Notes under the pieces: model-generated
The model's database searches: none
What the model saw: the letters and a program-made list of their open reading frames with translations, nothing else
What the model was told of the DNA's origin: nothing
Made by a program: the position numbers and the translations under genes
Shown: piece after piece, positions 1 through 13,955 of the stretch
Position numbering within the stretch: position 1 is the stretch's first letter
Layout of the letters: each line of letters begins with the position of its first letter
DNA from: Nemania diffusa
Lineage: Eukaryota > Ascomycota > Sordariomycetes > Xylariales > Xylariaceae
DNA length: 64,000 nt
Reading direction: 5' to 3'
Assembly (NCBI GenBank): GCA_038501195.1
Contig: JBBPUQ010000003.1
Span: forward strand, 62,001-126,000

Positions 1-3000
1 TACAAGGGGACTGCAGTATTTGCCACGCCATTCCGTTGTCCTGACACCACGTTGCAGGAGCAGGTCGATCAACTCAGGGGAGCACTTGAGAGCGGCAGCC
101 TGGAGTGCTGTTCCGTAGGCTCCGCCTGCCATGTTGGGGTTGGCGCCCGCCTCGAGCAGCAGACGTGCATTTCGGTTACAGCCTGCAAGGCACGCGGCTT
201 GTAGCGGTGTCATGTTGTTCTTGTTAATGACGTTGAGGGCAGGTTTATGTTTGAGTAGTAGCCGCAGACACGCGTCATTTCGCTCTACCGCAGCCGCGTG
301 CAGGGCCGTTGAAAACTCGCTTGCTTGAGACTGCGTATTCACCTTGATCTTGTCTCTATACCTATGAAGCCTCTTACGCAGGGTCACGTCATGAATGGGT
401 TCGGCGCAGAGGGCCAGCTGCACCACCTCTCTCTCTCCGCCAAAGCAGGCCGCCTGGAGAACCGTATCGTATGGGCCGCCTCTGACAGTGGGATCTGCGC
501 CCATCCTGAGAAGCAACCGACATGTTTCGACGTGGCCTCGTGCTGCAGCCGCGTGCAAGGCCGTACCGCGCTTCTTTCCGCAGAAATTCAAGTTGGCTCC
601 GTGGTTCAGTAGGCATGTCACGCGGTCGTTATCTCCAAGATAAGCAGAGATGATGAGTGCTGTATCCTCATCGGGATCTGGAGTATCGACCCGCGCGCCG
701 TATCTTATGAGAATTTCCATGTCCTTTATCGGCAGCCTTAATGTCGCGTTTATCAACGGGGTTGAGTTATCGCTGCCCCCGAAGACATTTGGGTCTGCCC
801 GTCTTGAGAGAAGCAATTCTATGAGTGAAGAGTGTCCACAAGATGCTGCCGCTGTGATGGGGTTTTTGAAAAGCCCGGCACCCAGATTGGCATCCGCTCC
901 ATGGTCCAAAAGCAACTTTGCAATCTCATAATGGCCAGCCACGACAGCAGCTTGCAACGCCGTTCCATCAGGAAACTTGCGGCTAACGCCGTTGACAGCA
1001 ACGCCGTTCTGTAATAGCAGCTCGACCATTTCAATCATGCCTTGCGAAGCTGCTCCTTGAAGTGGCCAGCCCGCAACGTCGTTCAAGTCTGCCCCGGCTT
1101 GAATAAGCATGTTTAGGATCTCCTTCGTTCCATCGAACGCGCTAGCTGTTACAGCAGTGCCGTATTCGTCGCCAGTCGAATTCGCCGACGCACCACATTC
1201 GCCGAGAAGGAAGGCAACAATAGACTCATGCTGGTTATTGACAGCATTGTATAGCGCGCTGTCTAGCGAATCCGAAGTGAGGGTGCCATGAGTACCATGA
1301 TAGTTCCATAATGTCTGGACGACGGACTCATGACCTAGCGAAGCAGCAAGCTCGAAGCCCTCACTGACATCCACACCATGAGTTTCGTCTAGTATAATTC
1401 TAGCAATACTATCGTGGCCATTCTTGGCCGCCTGCGTTACTGCTCTCTGGCGAGATTCGAATTCTCTGTCAAACGGCAATAGCGCGCTTACTATGCCGGC
1501 GTGTCCAGCTGAGGCCGCCGCCGCGAGAGCGCTGCCATACTTTATAGACGTCATGTTCTGCGCCCCTCCGTTTTCTAGTAGACGAGTGATGACATTTTGG
1601 AAGCCTTTCAGCGCAGCCAAAGCCATTGGGGAGTCAAAGTCTTCCGAAGTAAGCGTGGAACTTGCGCCCCACGAAAGCAGAAGGTTTGCTGCCTGCTCCC
1701 GGTTCCAGGCCAGAGCGAGAGTGAGGGGTGTGCCCTCGCCTTTTGCCACAGAATTTATTTTTGCCCCTTTATCCATCAGCAGTTTCATCGCCCTTATCTG
1801 CCCACTTTCCGCAGCCATATGTAACGGAGTTCTTACGTAGCCTAGCTCTTCGTCGTTTACCATAGCGCCAATCTCAAGTAACCGCGACATGGTAGCATCA
1901 TGGCCTTGGAAGGCTGCCCAATGGAGCGCTTGGTGGTTCCACGAATCGGGTTGATGAACTTGATCAGTATTGCCGTGTATTTTTACGAGCTGGTCGATTA
2001 GAGGAGTAAGTCCGAAATATGCGGCCACGTGCATCGGCGTCAGATTCGTGAGATCATCGAACGCCGCAATTTTTGCATAAGACGACCACCATCGGTTTCG
2101 CGCAGATGACTCTAATGACCAGAAAGCCTGCGAGAGGTCAAGCGTCTGCACGAAGTCTGGCGTGGAATCGCTCCCATGCTTAAGCCAAAACTTGATGGGG
2201 TAGTCCAGCGCATAAAGGGCTACGTCTTCGGCTTTCTCCTCATCGGGAAATAACTGGCTAAGAGTCTCCTCGTCTTTGTCTTGCGTCGATTCAGCGTCCC
2301 CTGTGTCTGGATTCTGATCCCACTCGGAGCTTTCATCGTCGACACCTATTTGTGTGAGAACATATCTAAAGCACCTGAGGGCTAGGATGCCATGCTGCCA
2401 TTTCACCTCAGTCTGGTCATTCCCATCTTCAGAAAGGCCAATCAGTTGTCGAGAGGTAGCTTGGCTCAACAGCGCGTCTTTAGCCATGGGGTGGATGAAT
2501 GTTACTCGCTGAGACCCGGTATCATAGTCGTCCCATTCGTGCACACTGTAAATGCGCAGTAGTGGTCCGCAGGCTCTAATGAGCTCGCGGACTTGATCAG
2601 CGTCAACGCTGTCGTCGTCCGAGTCAAGACCGGCCATGACCTTTAGTTCATCGATCTTAGGATCTTCGTAAGAGATAGCAAGAGTGCGAAGGATTTCTTT
2701 GGAAGTGTAAATTCCCTCGGTTTTGACACTAAGAGACTAATATACAGGTAAGTATATGACAAGTCCCATAAATCACTCAGTTTCTTATTACTTACCTCAT
2801 TCCATGCGCGGCTGATCAGATCATCTAGTGATTGCGGCAGTGCCTCCACCGTTTTCCGCACTTGAACATGATTTGATGGGATGCCCTCCAGCAAGCGGCA
2901 GACAACCTCGACCCAGAGTGCGCTCCTCGCCCTTTTCGACAAAATTGATGTGACGAAAAATTGTAGTGCCAAACTATAAGTCTTGTAAGTGGCCAGTTGC

Positions 3001-4783
3001 TTGACACGGTCGCGAATGTAAGACTGTACAGAGCGAAGCAATACAGCTTCTCTAGAACCGTCTTCGAGGTCAATACAAAGCACACCAGAATGTCTGTTGC
3101 CGAGAATCGCCCGCTTAATGCGGTCCTGTGAGCGGCTCAAAAACATCCAGCGAGAGTTTCTTAGTTCATCGTCCTCGTCATTTGCTGAGGCCGCCAGAAC
3201 CTCATCCGCCAATAGTTGGAAAAACTCGGTTGCGCTCTTGTCATTCTCCGAGAAGCTATGCATATTATTCAGGACAAAATAGACGGTCCCAACGCTGGGG
3301 TCACAGAGCATCTGCCGTAAGGCCTTCCACAGCCGCGAGAGGCTGACTGAGTCTTGTCCGGTATTTATGCTTCGAGATTTATCCTGGGTGGCAAGGCCTT
3401 TGACATACTGCCCAAGATTCCGTCGCTTCAAGATCAGCTGCCAGAGCAGACATTTAAGCATATTCTCCGGCTTGCAGGAATCGGCCGAAGAGTCGCAGAA
3501 GAAGTAAGCAACTAGTACATCTCTAGACCCCACCGCTTTGTTTTTCTCTAGCTTTTCGAGTTCTTCGACAGCCAAAATAGCCGCCTTCCCCTTGCCGCGG
3601 CCCTCGACTCCCGAGACCCATAGAAAGCGGCTGGTATCGTCGGCTTGGGCAGACCACCGACGGTAGTTAGGCTCCTCCAGGAGCCAGGACGAGTCCCCGC
3701 TTGCGCTCTCGACCTTCCTCCGTATGCCACGGAAGTCGACCATGTTCAGGGTGTCTGACAGACGTGTAAAGGTATCATCGTCAACAAGCGACCGCTTCGA
3801 GGCCTGTAGTTGCTCCTTGACAATCCGATAGGACTTTTGCACAAAATCTTTCAATATCGTACGAACTGTGCTATATCGCGGGTCCTGGGCGCTATCAAAG
3901 CGGTTCAACTGGCGATGGTCGCATTCCATACCACGGCGCTCAACAGCACCCTCAAGGAGAGCGGACTCCTGTGTCACGATGATTCTAGAAAACCCCTAGA
4001 AACAGTTATTAGAGATCATATACTATATTTCACTAATATTCAGGGCCTGAGCGACTCACCGGGATTTTCATGTAGTTCAACTCCTTCAATTCATAGATAC
4101 AAGCAATGTTCGCCTTCTTAGAAAGCTGGGAAAAGTCGCTCCGCAGCTCCTGCAAGCTATCTCGTTGAGGGTCAAGAATTTGGAGCATCTGGCTAGATTT
4201 AGCTTGGTTAATCTTTTCGAAAAGGCCGGCAAGCAAAACGCCCGCGGCGGCCGCACTACTCCCCCCAAAAGGCGTTCCGAAGAAAATGGCACCGGCAAAG
4301 CACTCGTAGACGCGCATTCTGTCGATCAACTCAGGTTTAGCTGCAGCAAGTGTGAGTGCTTTCGCCACAACGAGACCCCCCATGCTGTGTGCAAGAAAAA
4401 CAAGGGGCCTCGATTCAAAGCCCCGGCGGTGCTCGACCAGAGCATCAAGAAGCCACATGGCAGCATTGTAGAGCGTTTGTTTAATCGCTTGTGGGCCCTT
4501 CCAGCGGCTGTCATAATTATAGAGCAGCACGCGAGCGCCGGGGATCTCACGGGGAATGCCAGCAGTTGGATCACTCAGCCAGTTGAATTCAATATTTTTC
4601 TCGGACCCAAAGCTGCGCTGGGGGTCGGCCCCTAGACCAGGCACTGCTACGATGCTGCGGGTTCGTCAGGTTAGTGTTCGTGGTAAATGGAGTTGGTACA
4701 ATAGCTGCTTACTCAACGGTGATGTGGTTCTGGTCTCCGTCCTCGGCCGGCGCGAGTTGCGAAAGACCTTGTGACGACGACAT
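1..4783 (-). CDS. NLR-like protein: alpha/beta-hydrolase, NACHT-like and ankyrin repeats (5' part; 3' end outside window)
   Basis: Exons 4783-4713, 4654-4060, 3995-2796 and 2736 to beyond position 1; GT-AG introns keep phase at each junction, giving 1534 residues without reaching a stop. Residues 25-210 form an alpha/beta-hydrolase (SERAC1/DUF676-like): a PGLG turn at 29-32 and the nucleophile elbow AHSMGG with Ser114. A linker of the kind that commonly precedes fungal NACHT domains follows, then a NACHT-like region from about 330. Its P-loop reads GVEGRGKGK (about 351-359), lacking the usual Ser/Thr after Gly-Lys, and the Walker B position reads VYFVLNNMH (about 461-468) with Asn for Asp. 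From about residue 845 I count roughly 20 ankyrin repeats (TPLHxAAxxG...LLL patterns), unbroken to the window edge. By family knowledge such proteins are intracellular receptors for non-self recognition; the ligand is unknown. The 71-nt first exon is chosen because it joins in phase to the hydrolase strand. Confidence 0.85.
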
Positions 4784-5286
4784 GGTGGGCTTGGTTTATC
4801 TTGTGGATGTCGAGCGCATAGTGACACCTAAAAGAAAGGAAAGAAGGAGGGTAACAGTTTTATATGTCAGCGCGCACGAGTTTGTCAAGAAACCAAAGGG
4901 TTAAGAGGGCCGGGGCTGTTGCTCAAAGACTATTATTTCAGAACTTACTAGGCCCGTAGGATATGTGAGTGACCCCTGACAAGTACTTCAAGTTATTAGT
5001 CGCGCCTTACCTTTCACGAGTAGAGAAAGCCCTAGGTTATAAAGGCGTAATGTGTAGCCGAGGCCATCGACTCTTGCTTGACATTGTAGTGTGATAGATA
5101 GTACCACCTTGAGGCTTTAGGATTTGGCCCCCAAATTATTTTCTTCTCCAGGGGTGCTTTACGAAAATGAAACATCGCTTCCATGGATCCCTATCTTGTA
5201 TTAGCATAGCTACACAAAGGCTCATGACCAAGAGAAACAAATCCGACGCAAGTATTTCATCATCGAGATATAGTGGTATGAATATG
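4784..5286. other. Upstream region of the NLR-like gene
   Basis: About 500 bases of ordinary composition between the NLR-like start codon and the transposon target duplication. It should hold the promoter of the minus-strand gene. I see no clear TATA box and no coding frame. Confidence 0.4.
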
Positions 5287-5295
5287 CTGGTATAT
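5287..5295 (+). repeat. 9-bp target-site duplication, left copy
   Basis: CTGGTATAT, identical to 13947-13955 in the same orientation. Each copy directly abuts an outer end of the inverted repeats, with the same 6-nt offset from the strongly conserved part of the repeat on both sides. Confidence 0.75.
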
Positions 5296-5441
5296 AAGAC
5301 TGTAGATTATCCGACCATACAAGGCTTGGCAATTAACTAGAAACAGTAATTAGTAAATAAGTACTTACTTCAGTTGCTATACAATAGTTTATACTAAGTA
5401 ATTTTTTTATTTATATACTATAAAATAAGCTAGACTTAATT
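5296..5441 (+). repeat. Left terminal inverted repeat, 146 bp
   Basis: Matches the reverse complement of 13801-13946. Over the inner 140 bp (5302-5441) I count 10 differences, all transitions. Nine of them have A or T on the left where the right arm keeps G or C, so the left arm took more RIP. Two transversions lie in the outermost 6 bases. Confidence 0.85.
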
Positions 5442-5741
5442 AAAATAAATAAAAAAATATATATTTGCTTTATAAAATAAAAAATATATATTTGCTTTAA
5501 AAAAAAAAAAGTATACTAGTTTTATTTTAGATTAATTAAATAGTGTTTTATAGCTTTTTTAATTAAGTAAAATTTTGAAAAAGTGTTACTGGTTTTTTTT
5601 TTTATTTTTTTTACATTTTTTTTTCTGCTTTTTCTACTTTTTTCGCTAGTTTTACTTGCTAAGTTTTTATATTATATTTAATTTAAATACTTAGATTTTA
5701 TACTTTTTTTTAAAATATTATATAAATTTTAAAGTTGTATT

Positions 5742-8040
5742 TAATAAATATTTATTTTATTTATTATAGCAATAGCAATTATATTAATAAAAAACTAGCT
5801 TAATAAATTTAATTATTAAAAAATAATAAATATATAAATTTAAATAGTTTATTTAGTAAATATTTTATATAATTAACTATTATTAGTTTAAATATTAGTA
5901 GTATTTTTAGCTATTGTTATAACTAATAAATTTATTTATATTTAAATATAAAATATAAAAATTTAATAGTTTTATTTATTAAATATTTATTAATTTATTT
6001 ATAAAAACATTTAATTATTGTTTTTTTAAATAAATACTTTTGCTAGTTTGTAGTAAATTAAAATAAAAAAAGCAACAATATTTTATACAAGTTTAAAATA
6101 AATGTTTTTTTTTAAAATTTTATTTACTAAATATTTATACTAATTTTATAAAAAAACTTTTATATAACTAGCAAAAATAATTTTATTTATTATATTAAAA
6201 GTTATAAAATTAACAAAGTAAATATTATAGTTTAATTATTAATAAATAAATTAAATATATTAAGTTAGTTAAATATATATAATAAATTTAAAATTTAATA
6301 ATATATTTGTTAAATATTTATTTTAATATAAAATATTAGTACATTATAATATAATAGTTAGTTAATTCTACTAATTATAATATTTTTTAAACTTTAAAAA
6401 AAGTTTTATATTTTTTTTTTAACAGTTTAAAAAAAATCTTTTAAAAATATTTTCTAAAATTTTATTTTAACAAAAAAATTATAAATAATTTTAAATAATA
6501 TATTTACTAAATATTTATACTAATTTAATTTAAGTTAATTTAATTTAGTTAAAATATATAGTTTTATTAAAACTTTATAAGTTTATAAAAACTATTAAAC
6601 TATAAACAAAAAAAACTATAAAAAATCAAGCTATTTATTTAATAAATATTTGCTAATTTTTTTTTTAAATTATATTTATATTTATAACAAATAATATTTA
6701 ATATAAATAAAATTTAAAACAAGTTTTTATAAAGCTTATAAAAAACAATATTAAAAAAATTTTAAAATATAAAAAAATTTAGTTTTTATTAACAGTTGGT
6801 TTAAACAATATATTAAAACAACACAAAAAACAGCTATATTTTTAGTAAATATTTAATTTTTTTTTTTAACAGCTAATAAAAACATTATTTAAACTATTAA
6901 AAAAAATAATATTAAAAATAAAAAAAATCAATATATATTTTTAGCAAATATTTAAATTTAAACTATTATTTATTGTTCAGTAAAAAAAACTTTTTTTTTT
7001 TGTTTTATATTTGTAGTAGTTTAGCTAGCTGCTATTTTTATACTATAAAATCAAAGTATGCTTTTAGTAAATACTTCAGCTAAACCTGTTATTTATTATT
7101 TAATAGCAAAAAATTTTTCTTTTTATTTTATATTTGTAATAATTAAACTAACTGCTATTTTTATGCTATAAAATTAAAATATACTTTTAGTAAATATTTT
7201 AGTTTAAAAAACTACTAAATTAGTTAAAATTGCTGCTTTAACTTTAAAAAATCTAGTTATATTTTTATTAAATATTTTCTACTAAAAAATATTTTATATA
7301 AAAGTAAAACAAAAATTTACTAAAGCTGCTTTGTTTTTATACTGTAGTAAAAAAATAACAACAAATTTTTTATAAAATATTTAAGTTAAAAATTAAAAAT
7401 TTTTAATTGTTAAATTATTTATAAAAAAAACTACAAACTATTATTAAAATTTTTTTAAAAATATAATATTATTTAGTTATATTAATAAAAAAATAAAAAA
7501 AATAATCGATAAAAATATAAATATTTAGTAAAAATAAATCGATTTAAGCTTTTAAAATTTAAAAGTTTTAATTTATATAGTATAAACTTATTTATAAAAA
7601 AAAAAAAACTACAAAAAAAAGCGTTTTATTTATTAAATATTCGATTGAAAAAAATATAGCATTTTAAACTTTGTAGTTTTTAATTTATATAATAATTTAT
7701 ATAATAATTTAAGCAGTATAAATTTATATATATTATAAAACAATAGTTATATATATAAAATAAAATAATTTATTTATTAAATATTTAGTAATAAGTTTTT
7801 ATAATTTTAATTTAGTTTTTAATAATATTACTAGTTTAATTTAATAGTAAATTGTTATAAGTTAATAATAAAATTAATATTTTATTTACTAAGTTTTTTT
7901 ATTTAATAAAACTATAAAGTAGCTTTTTAAAAAAAAAATATAATATAAGTTTAGTTTTTTATTTTTACTATATTAATATTAATATATAAATAACTACAAA
8001 AAGCAAGTGCTAAATAACAAAGTTTACTTATTAAATATTT
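5742..8040. repeat. Decayed subterminal tandem repeat, about 123-bp period
   Basis: A motif close to TTTTAGTAAATATTT recurs through this stretch. At 6939, 7062 and 7185 the spacing is exactly 123 bp, and the intervening sequence also aligns: a CTGCTATTTTTATRCTATAA block and a TTTTATATTTGTARTARTT block recur in order. Outside 6900-7300 the motif recurs at 80-260 bp (near 5853, 5976, 6124, 6308, 6504, 6637, 6841, 7265, 7630, 7769 and 8025), consistent with an older, more eroded part of the same array. Variation is mostly C/T and G/A. Confidence 0.6.
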
Positions 8041-8843
8041 AATAGTTAGTTTTAAATTGATTTTTTTTTAAATTATTTTAAAAACGCTTATTACAATTAT
8101 ATTAAAAAAACTAAGTTATAGTTAATTTTAAAAAAATATAATATAAATTTTAATTATATAATAAATTAATAATATTATTAAATTAATTTTAAAATATATA
8201 ATATTTAAATTTTATTATTAATTATTTATATTTTAAATATATATAATAATTAATCAAATTAAAATATTATATTTTTAAATTTAATTTAAAATATATAATA
8301 ATTAATAAAACTAAAATGTTATATTATTAAATAAATTTTAAAATATATAATATTTTAATTATATTATATTTAAATTAAATAATAATTAAAAACTTAAGTT
8401 TTATTAATTATTATTAATATTTTAAATATATAAAATAATTAATAAAATTAAAATATTATATAATTAATAAAACTAAAATGTTATATTATTAAATAAATTT
8501 TAAAATATATAATATTTAAATTATATAATATTTAAATTAAATAATAATATATTATTTTATTTTTATTAATTATTTATTATATTTTAATTATATTATATTT
8601 ATTTTAAATAATAATAAAAAACTTAAGTTTTATTAATTATTATTTATATTTTAATTATATAATATTTAAATTAAATAATAATATATTATTTTATATTAAA
8701 GTTTATAATTTATAAGTTATAAATTATATATATATAATATAATAATAATTTTTTAATATTTTAATTTAATTTAATTTTACTTTTAAATATTTTTATAAAT
8801 AATTTATATTATATTTAATTTATTTTTTATATATTATATAATA

Positions 8844-8961
<118 letters not shown>

Positions 8962-11900
8962 TAATTAATTAAAAAAGCTTTATTTTTATATATTAATTAT
9001 ATATTTTTATTTATTTTAAACATTTATTTAATAATATTTTAATTTTAAATAATAATTTATTATATATATTGTTATAAACTTTATATTTTTTAAATTATAC
9101 TTTTATTTTTTTTTTTATTTATATAAAAACAGTACATATTTTTTTTATATATTTATTATTTACTTATTTGTTATTTATACTGTTTATAACTTTTTTTTTT
9201 TTAATAGCTAAAAACTAAAGTTTTGTTAATTTTTTTTAAAATAGTAATTTTTATTTTAATTATACTTTTTATTTTTATTTATAACTTTTATTATTTATTT
9301 TTTATATTTATTATTTATACTTTTTATTTTATTTTTTTTATTTATACTTTTTATTTACTTTTTTTTTATATTGTTATATATATAAACATATTATTTATAT
9401 CAATTGTTTAATTTTAATTTATATATTATTTATATAAAAACTTAACAATATTTTATTAATATTTTGTTAATTTTTTTTATTTATTAGCGTTTTACTATAA
9501 TTTATATAGCTTTTTATATACTATTAATAATATTGCTTATTTATTAGTTACTTTATTTTTACTAATTTTTTTTAGCTAACATAGTTATATATAAATATAT
9601 TAAACTTATTTAATTTGCACATATATTTATTTGTTAATAAAAACATTTACTACTTTATATTTCGCGATTTTATAAACTTATTTACAAACTTTATATTTAT
9701 TAACAAAAAAGAAACTTATTTTAACTTAATATTGCTACTAATAAATTATTTATTATAAAATATAATATAAAATAAATTAAATTTAATAATTTATTACAAA
9801 AAAACTTTTAATATATACTTTTAAAACTTTACAGCAATTACAAAAACTAGTTATTTAAATTTAATTAATAATATACAAATTATATTATAAGCTTTATATA
9901 AACAGTTTAATTTTTTTACTAATAAATAAATTATACTGTAATTTTATTAAATACTTATATAATATAAATTTAATTTTTACTTTGTGCTTTTTATTTTAAC
10001 TTTTTAACTTAAAGCTTTTTTAGCTTATTATTTAGTTTTTAAACTTTTATATTTATATTTAGTTTTTTTATTTTTATATATTTATATTTAACATTTATTT
10101 TTGTAACTAATATATTATTTGCTATATTTTATATATTAATTACTATTTTTTATTTATAAATAAAGTTAATATTTAACAAGCTTTTTTTAACTATTTAATA
10201 ATAAATTATATACTTAGAGCTATTTTTTTTTAATATATTACTTGTTTATAATATTACTAATATTTGTTAACAACAAACAAAAAATAATCTAAATAAAAAA
10301 ATTACTAAAGTTTTCTGCTTTTTTATTATAGTTTTACTAAAGCTTTATTATATTATAATAAAAAACTGTTGTTACTGTTAAAAAGAAATTTTTAATCACT
10401 TAATAAATTAACTTATAAAGTTACTTAAAAAGCTTAAATATATATTTGTTTGTTTTTTTTTTTATATTTTTATAAATAATTAATAAAAGTTTTAAAAATA
10501 TATATAATAATTTTTTTTATTTATTTATGTATATATTGCTTTTTACTAGCTTTTTGTATTAATATTTTTATATAATACTTTTATATTAAATTATATAAAT
10601 ATGCTTTAATAAGCAATATTTTATTTATTTTTAATAATGTTATACTATATAACTGCTATTAATAAATAATATATACTAAAATGTTAATATACCGCTTATA
10701 AACTATTAACAAATATTTTAAAAGCTTTAATTATTAAACTTTATATTTTGTAACTAATTTTAATAATATTAATATAAAACAATTTTTAGTTTTAGTATTT
10801 TTTTTTAATTTAAAAAAACTTTTATATAAAGCTGAAACAAATACAAAAATATTATTTATATATAGCTTATATTTCAAGTTTTTTATATTTATATAATATT
10901 TTTAAATATGTTATATAAAATTAATAAACAAATATTTACTGTAGTTTTATAAAAAATTAACTTATAATAATATCTAAAGTTTTTTTAAAATCTGTATTAT
11001 TTATTATTTAAAAAAACTACATTATTATATTATATAAAGTTTTAAAATCTCTTAATAAGTTTTTACTTATAAAATTTACTACTTTATATTTATAGTAAAC
11101 TTAGCAAAAATATATATTTATATTATAATATTGTTACTATATTAAACTAAACTTTAAAAATTTTTTTATTAAAAAGTTATTTTAACTTATAGTATATTTA
11201 ATAAAAACTTTAATAGTTTTTATATATATTAGCAAAAAAAATTTAATTTATTGTAAAAGTCAGTTTATTTTTAATCAAAAGTTAAGCTTAGTAGCTTTTT
11301 TTTATATAAATATTAAAAGTACAATTAAAACTTATACTGTTTAAAAAATAAAAAAGTAAATTTAAACATATATAAATATATTTTTGCAAATTAAAAGTTA
11401 GTAATAACAGTTGCAATAATATCTACTATATTATAAAGTTAATAATAAATATTTATAATAAACTTATATTATATTTATATTTATTACATTTATAATTTTA
11501 TATAGTTTAATAAATTATTTAGCACTTTTTATATAAATTAATCGCTTTATAATTTATATTAATTTTAATTGATTTAATATTTTAGCTTTTTAATAATTTA
11601 ACTTACTTTTTATAAAAACAAATAATTATTAAATTAATTTTATTATTAAAATAATATTAAATATATTATAAAACATTAATGAAACTTTAAAGTATTTTTT
11701 AAAAACTTATTTAGTTAAAATTATTGCAATAATATATTATTTATTTATATTTAAGCTTTAAACAACTTAATTTAAAAAATATATAAATAAACTTTTATTT
11801 ATAAAATATATAATATATTTAGCTTTTGCTAACAAAGCTAGCATATATATTTATAACAGTTTTGTTTTAAAATTTAAAACAAAAGCTTATATAAACAAAG

Positions 11901-13800
11901 CTATATATAAAGTTAATTAATAATTAAAAGTTAATTACTAAATATTTATTAATATTTTATTATTTATTAACTATTTTATTTAAATTAATTATTTGATATT
12001 TTTAAACTATTTATATATATATATTTGTAGCATTTATTAATTTAATTTTAAATAAATAATAAAAATAAATATATTTTTTATATACTATTAACAATATTTT
12101 TTTATTAAAAATTTATTATTATATAATAATATTATAGTTATATTAAACTATAGCAGAATTATTAAAATAATAGTTTTAAGCTATATATAAAAAAATTAGT
12201 AAATATTTTATAAGTTTAACTTTTTAATTTATAGTAAAGCTTTTTTTAGCAAATATTATTTTTAATATTTTAACAAATAAACTTTATTATTTTTTTAATA
12301 TAATTATTTATTAAAATATAATCAATTAATTTAATAAATTAATTAAAACAAGTTAACATTTAACACTAGAAATATTTAAACTTATATTTTAAATAATTTA
12401 AACAAAAAATATTAAATTTATTTTTATTATTAACTATTTATATTATATATTAATAAGCTTTTATTAAATATTTAACAAATTAACTTATATTATTTTTTTT
12501 TATTTATTAAAATATTTAATAATATTTTTTATTATAATTTTTATTTATTTATTTAAAATATATTTGCTTTTTTTTAAAGTTTTTTTAAATTATATATATA
12601 AATATTAAAGCTATTTATTTAAAGTTAAAAAAATTACGTAATTTTTGCAACTTTTTTTGTTTAATAAATATATTGGAACTTTTATTAAATAAATTTTTTT
12701 TTTTTTTTAATAACTTTAAATTAATTTAATTATAATATTAAATATTAATATATTTGTATTTGTACTAATAAACAGTTTTATTTAAATATAAACAATATAT
12801 TAACTAAAAAATTAATAGCTATTTATAAAAATATTAAATTTAAAACTATATAAATATTTTATAAAATATATAAAAGTATATATTTATATTTTTTTAAAGT
12901 TTAAATTGTAAGTTTTAAAAAAAATGCTTTTTTTTAATAATATATATAAACTTGCTGTTATAAATAAACAGCTAATTTAATATTTTAATAGTATTAATAA
13001 TTATTTTAATATAAATAAAACTGTAGTTTATTTTTTTTTTTATTTATATAATTAGTTTTAAAATTAATACTAATAGCAAATTTTTAAAAATATTAAAAAG
13101 TAAACTTGTTAAATATTTTATAAAATTACTTTTGTTTTCGATTTTATTTGTATTTTTATAACTTTTGTTATTAATAAAAAAAAGCAAAAGCAAAAAATTG
13201 TTAAAAAAAAAGTCATTAAAATCTATTGAAAATTTTACAAAAATATTATTTTATATTTTAATAATAGTTTATATTTTTTTTTTTAGTTTAAATTTATTTT
13301 CAAAAAAAATAAAAATACTAAAAGTATTTTTTATATTAATATACTTTAAAATATTAAATATTAAAAAGTCGTTAAAATATAATTTGCTAAATTTATTTAT
13401 TTATTAATAAAATTTAGAAATTTTTTTAAATAGTTTAATTAAATATTAATAAATATATAATAAGTTTTTTAATATTATATATTATATACTTTTTAAAAAA
13501 AAAAAACTTTTTTTATATTTGTTTTTTTAGCTTTTTTTTACTTTAAAACTTTAATATTTAGTTTATTATTTATATAAAAATCTATAATAATTAAAATATA
13601 TTAAATATTTAAGCTTTAATAAAGCATATTAAAAAATAATACTAAAAGTATATAAAAAAAAACAGTTAATTTAATAAATACTTATAAATTGCTTAATATA
13701 AAAAAATAAAAAAATAAAAAATAAAGTATAAAAGTATTTATATAGATTTTTTATTTACTAAATACAAAGTAAACTTATTAAACTATTTTAAATCTTTCTA

Positions 13801-13946
13801 AATTAAGTCTAGCTTATTTTATAGCATATAAATAAAAAAATCACCTAGTATAAACTATTGTACAGCAACTAAAGTAAGTACTCACCTACTAATTACTGTT
13901 TCTAGTTAGTTGCCAAGCCTTGTATGGTCGGATGATCTACCTCCTC
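13801..13946 (-). repeat. Right terminal inverted repeat, 146 bp
   Basis: Reverse complement of the left repeat at 5296-5441. This arm keeps more G/C, so it is the better template for a family search. The strongly conserved core ends at 13940 (ATCTAC); the outer six bases CTCCTC are the less conserved terminus. Confidence 0.85.
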
Positions 13947-13955
13947 CTGGTATAT
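13947..13955 (+). repeat. 9-bp target-site duplication, right copy
   Basis: CTGGTATAT, identical to 5287-5295 and directly adjacent to the right inverted repeat. Confidence 0.75.

Noticed and set aside
131..1840. Several plus-strand open frames (for example 1424-1840)
   Set aside because: Antisense shadows of the continuous ankyrin-repeat frame on the minus strand.
9223..13407. Open frames of 62 and 80 codons in the A+T block
   Set aside because: Phe/Ile/Lys/Leu/Tyr-only peptides arising from A/T-rich sequence; no start context or homology signal.
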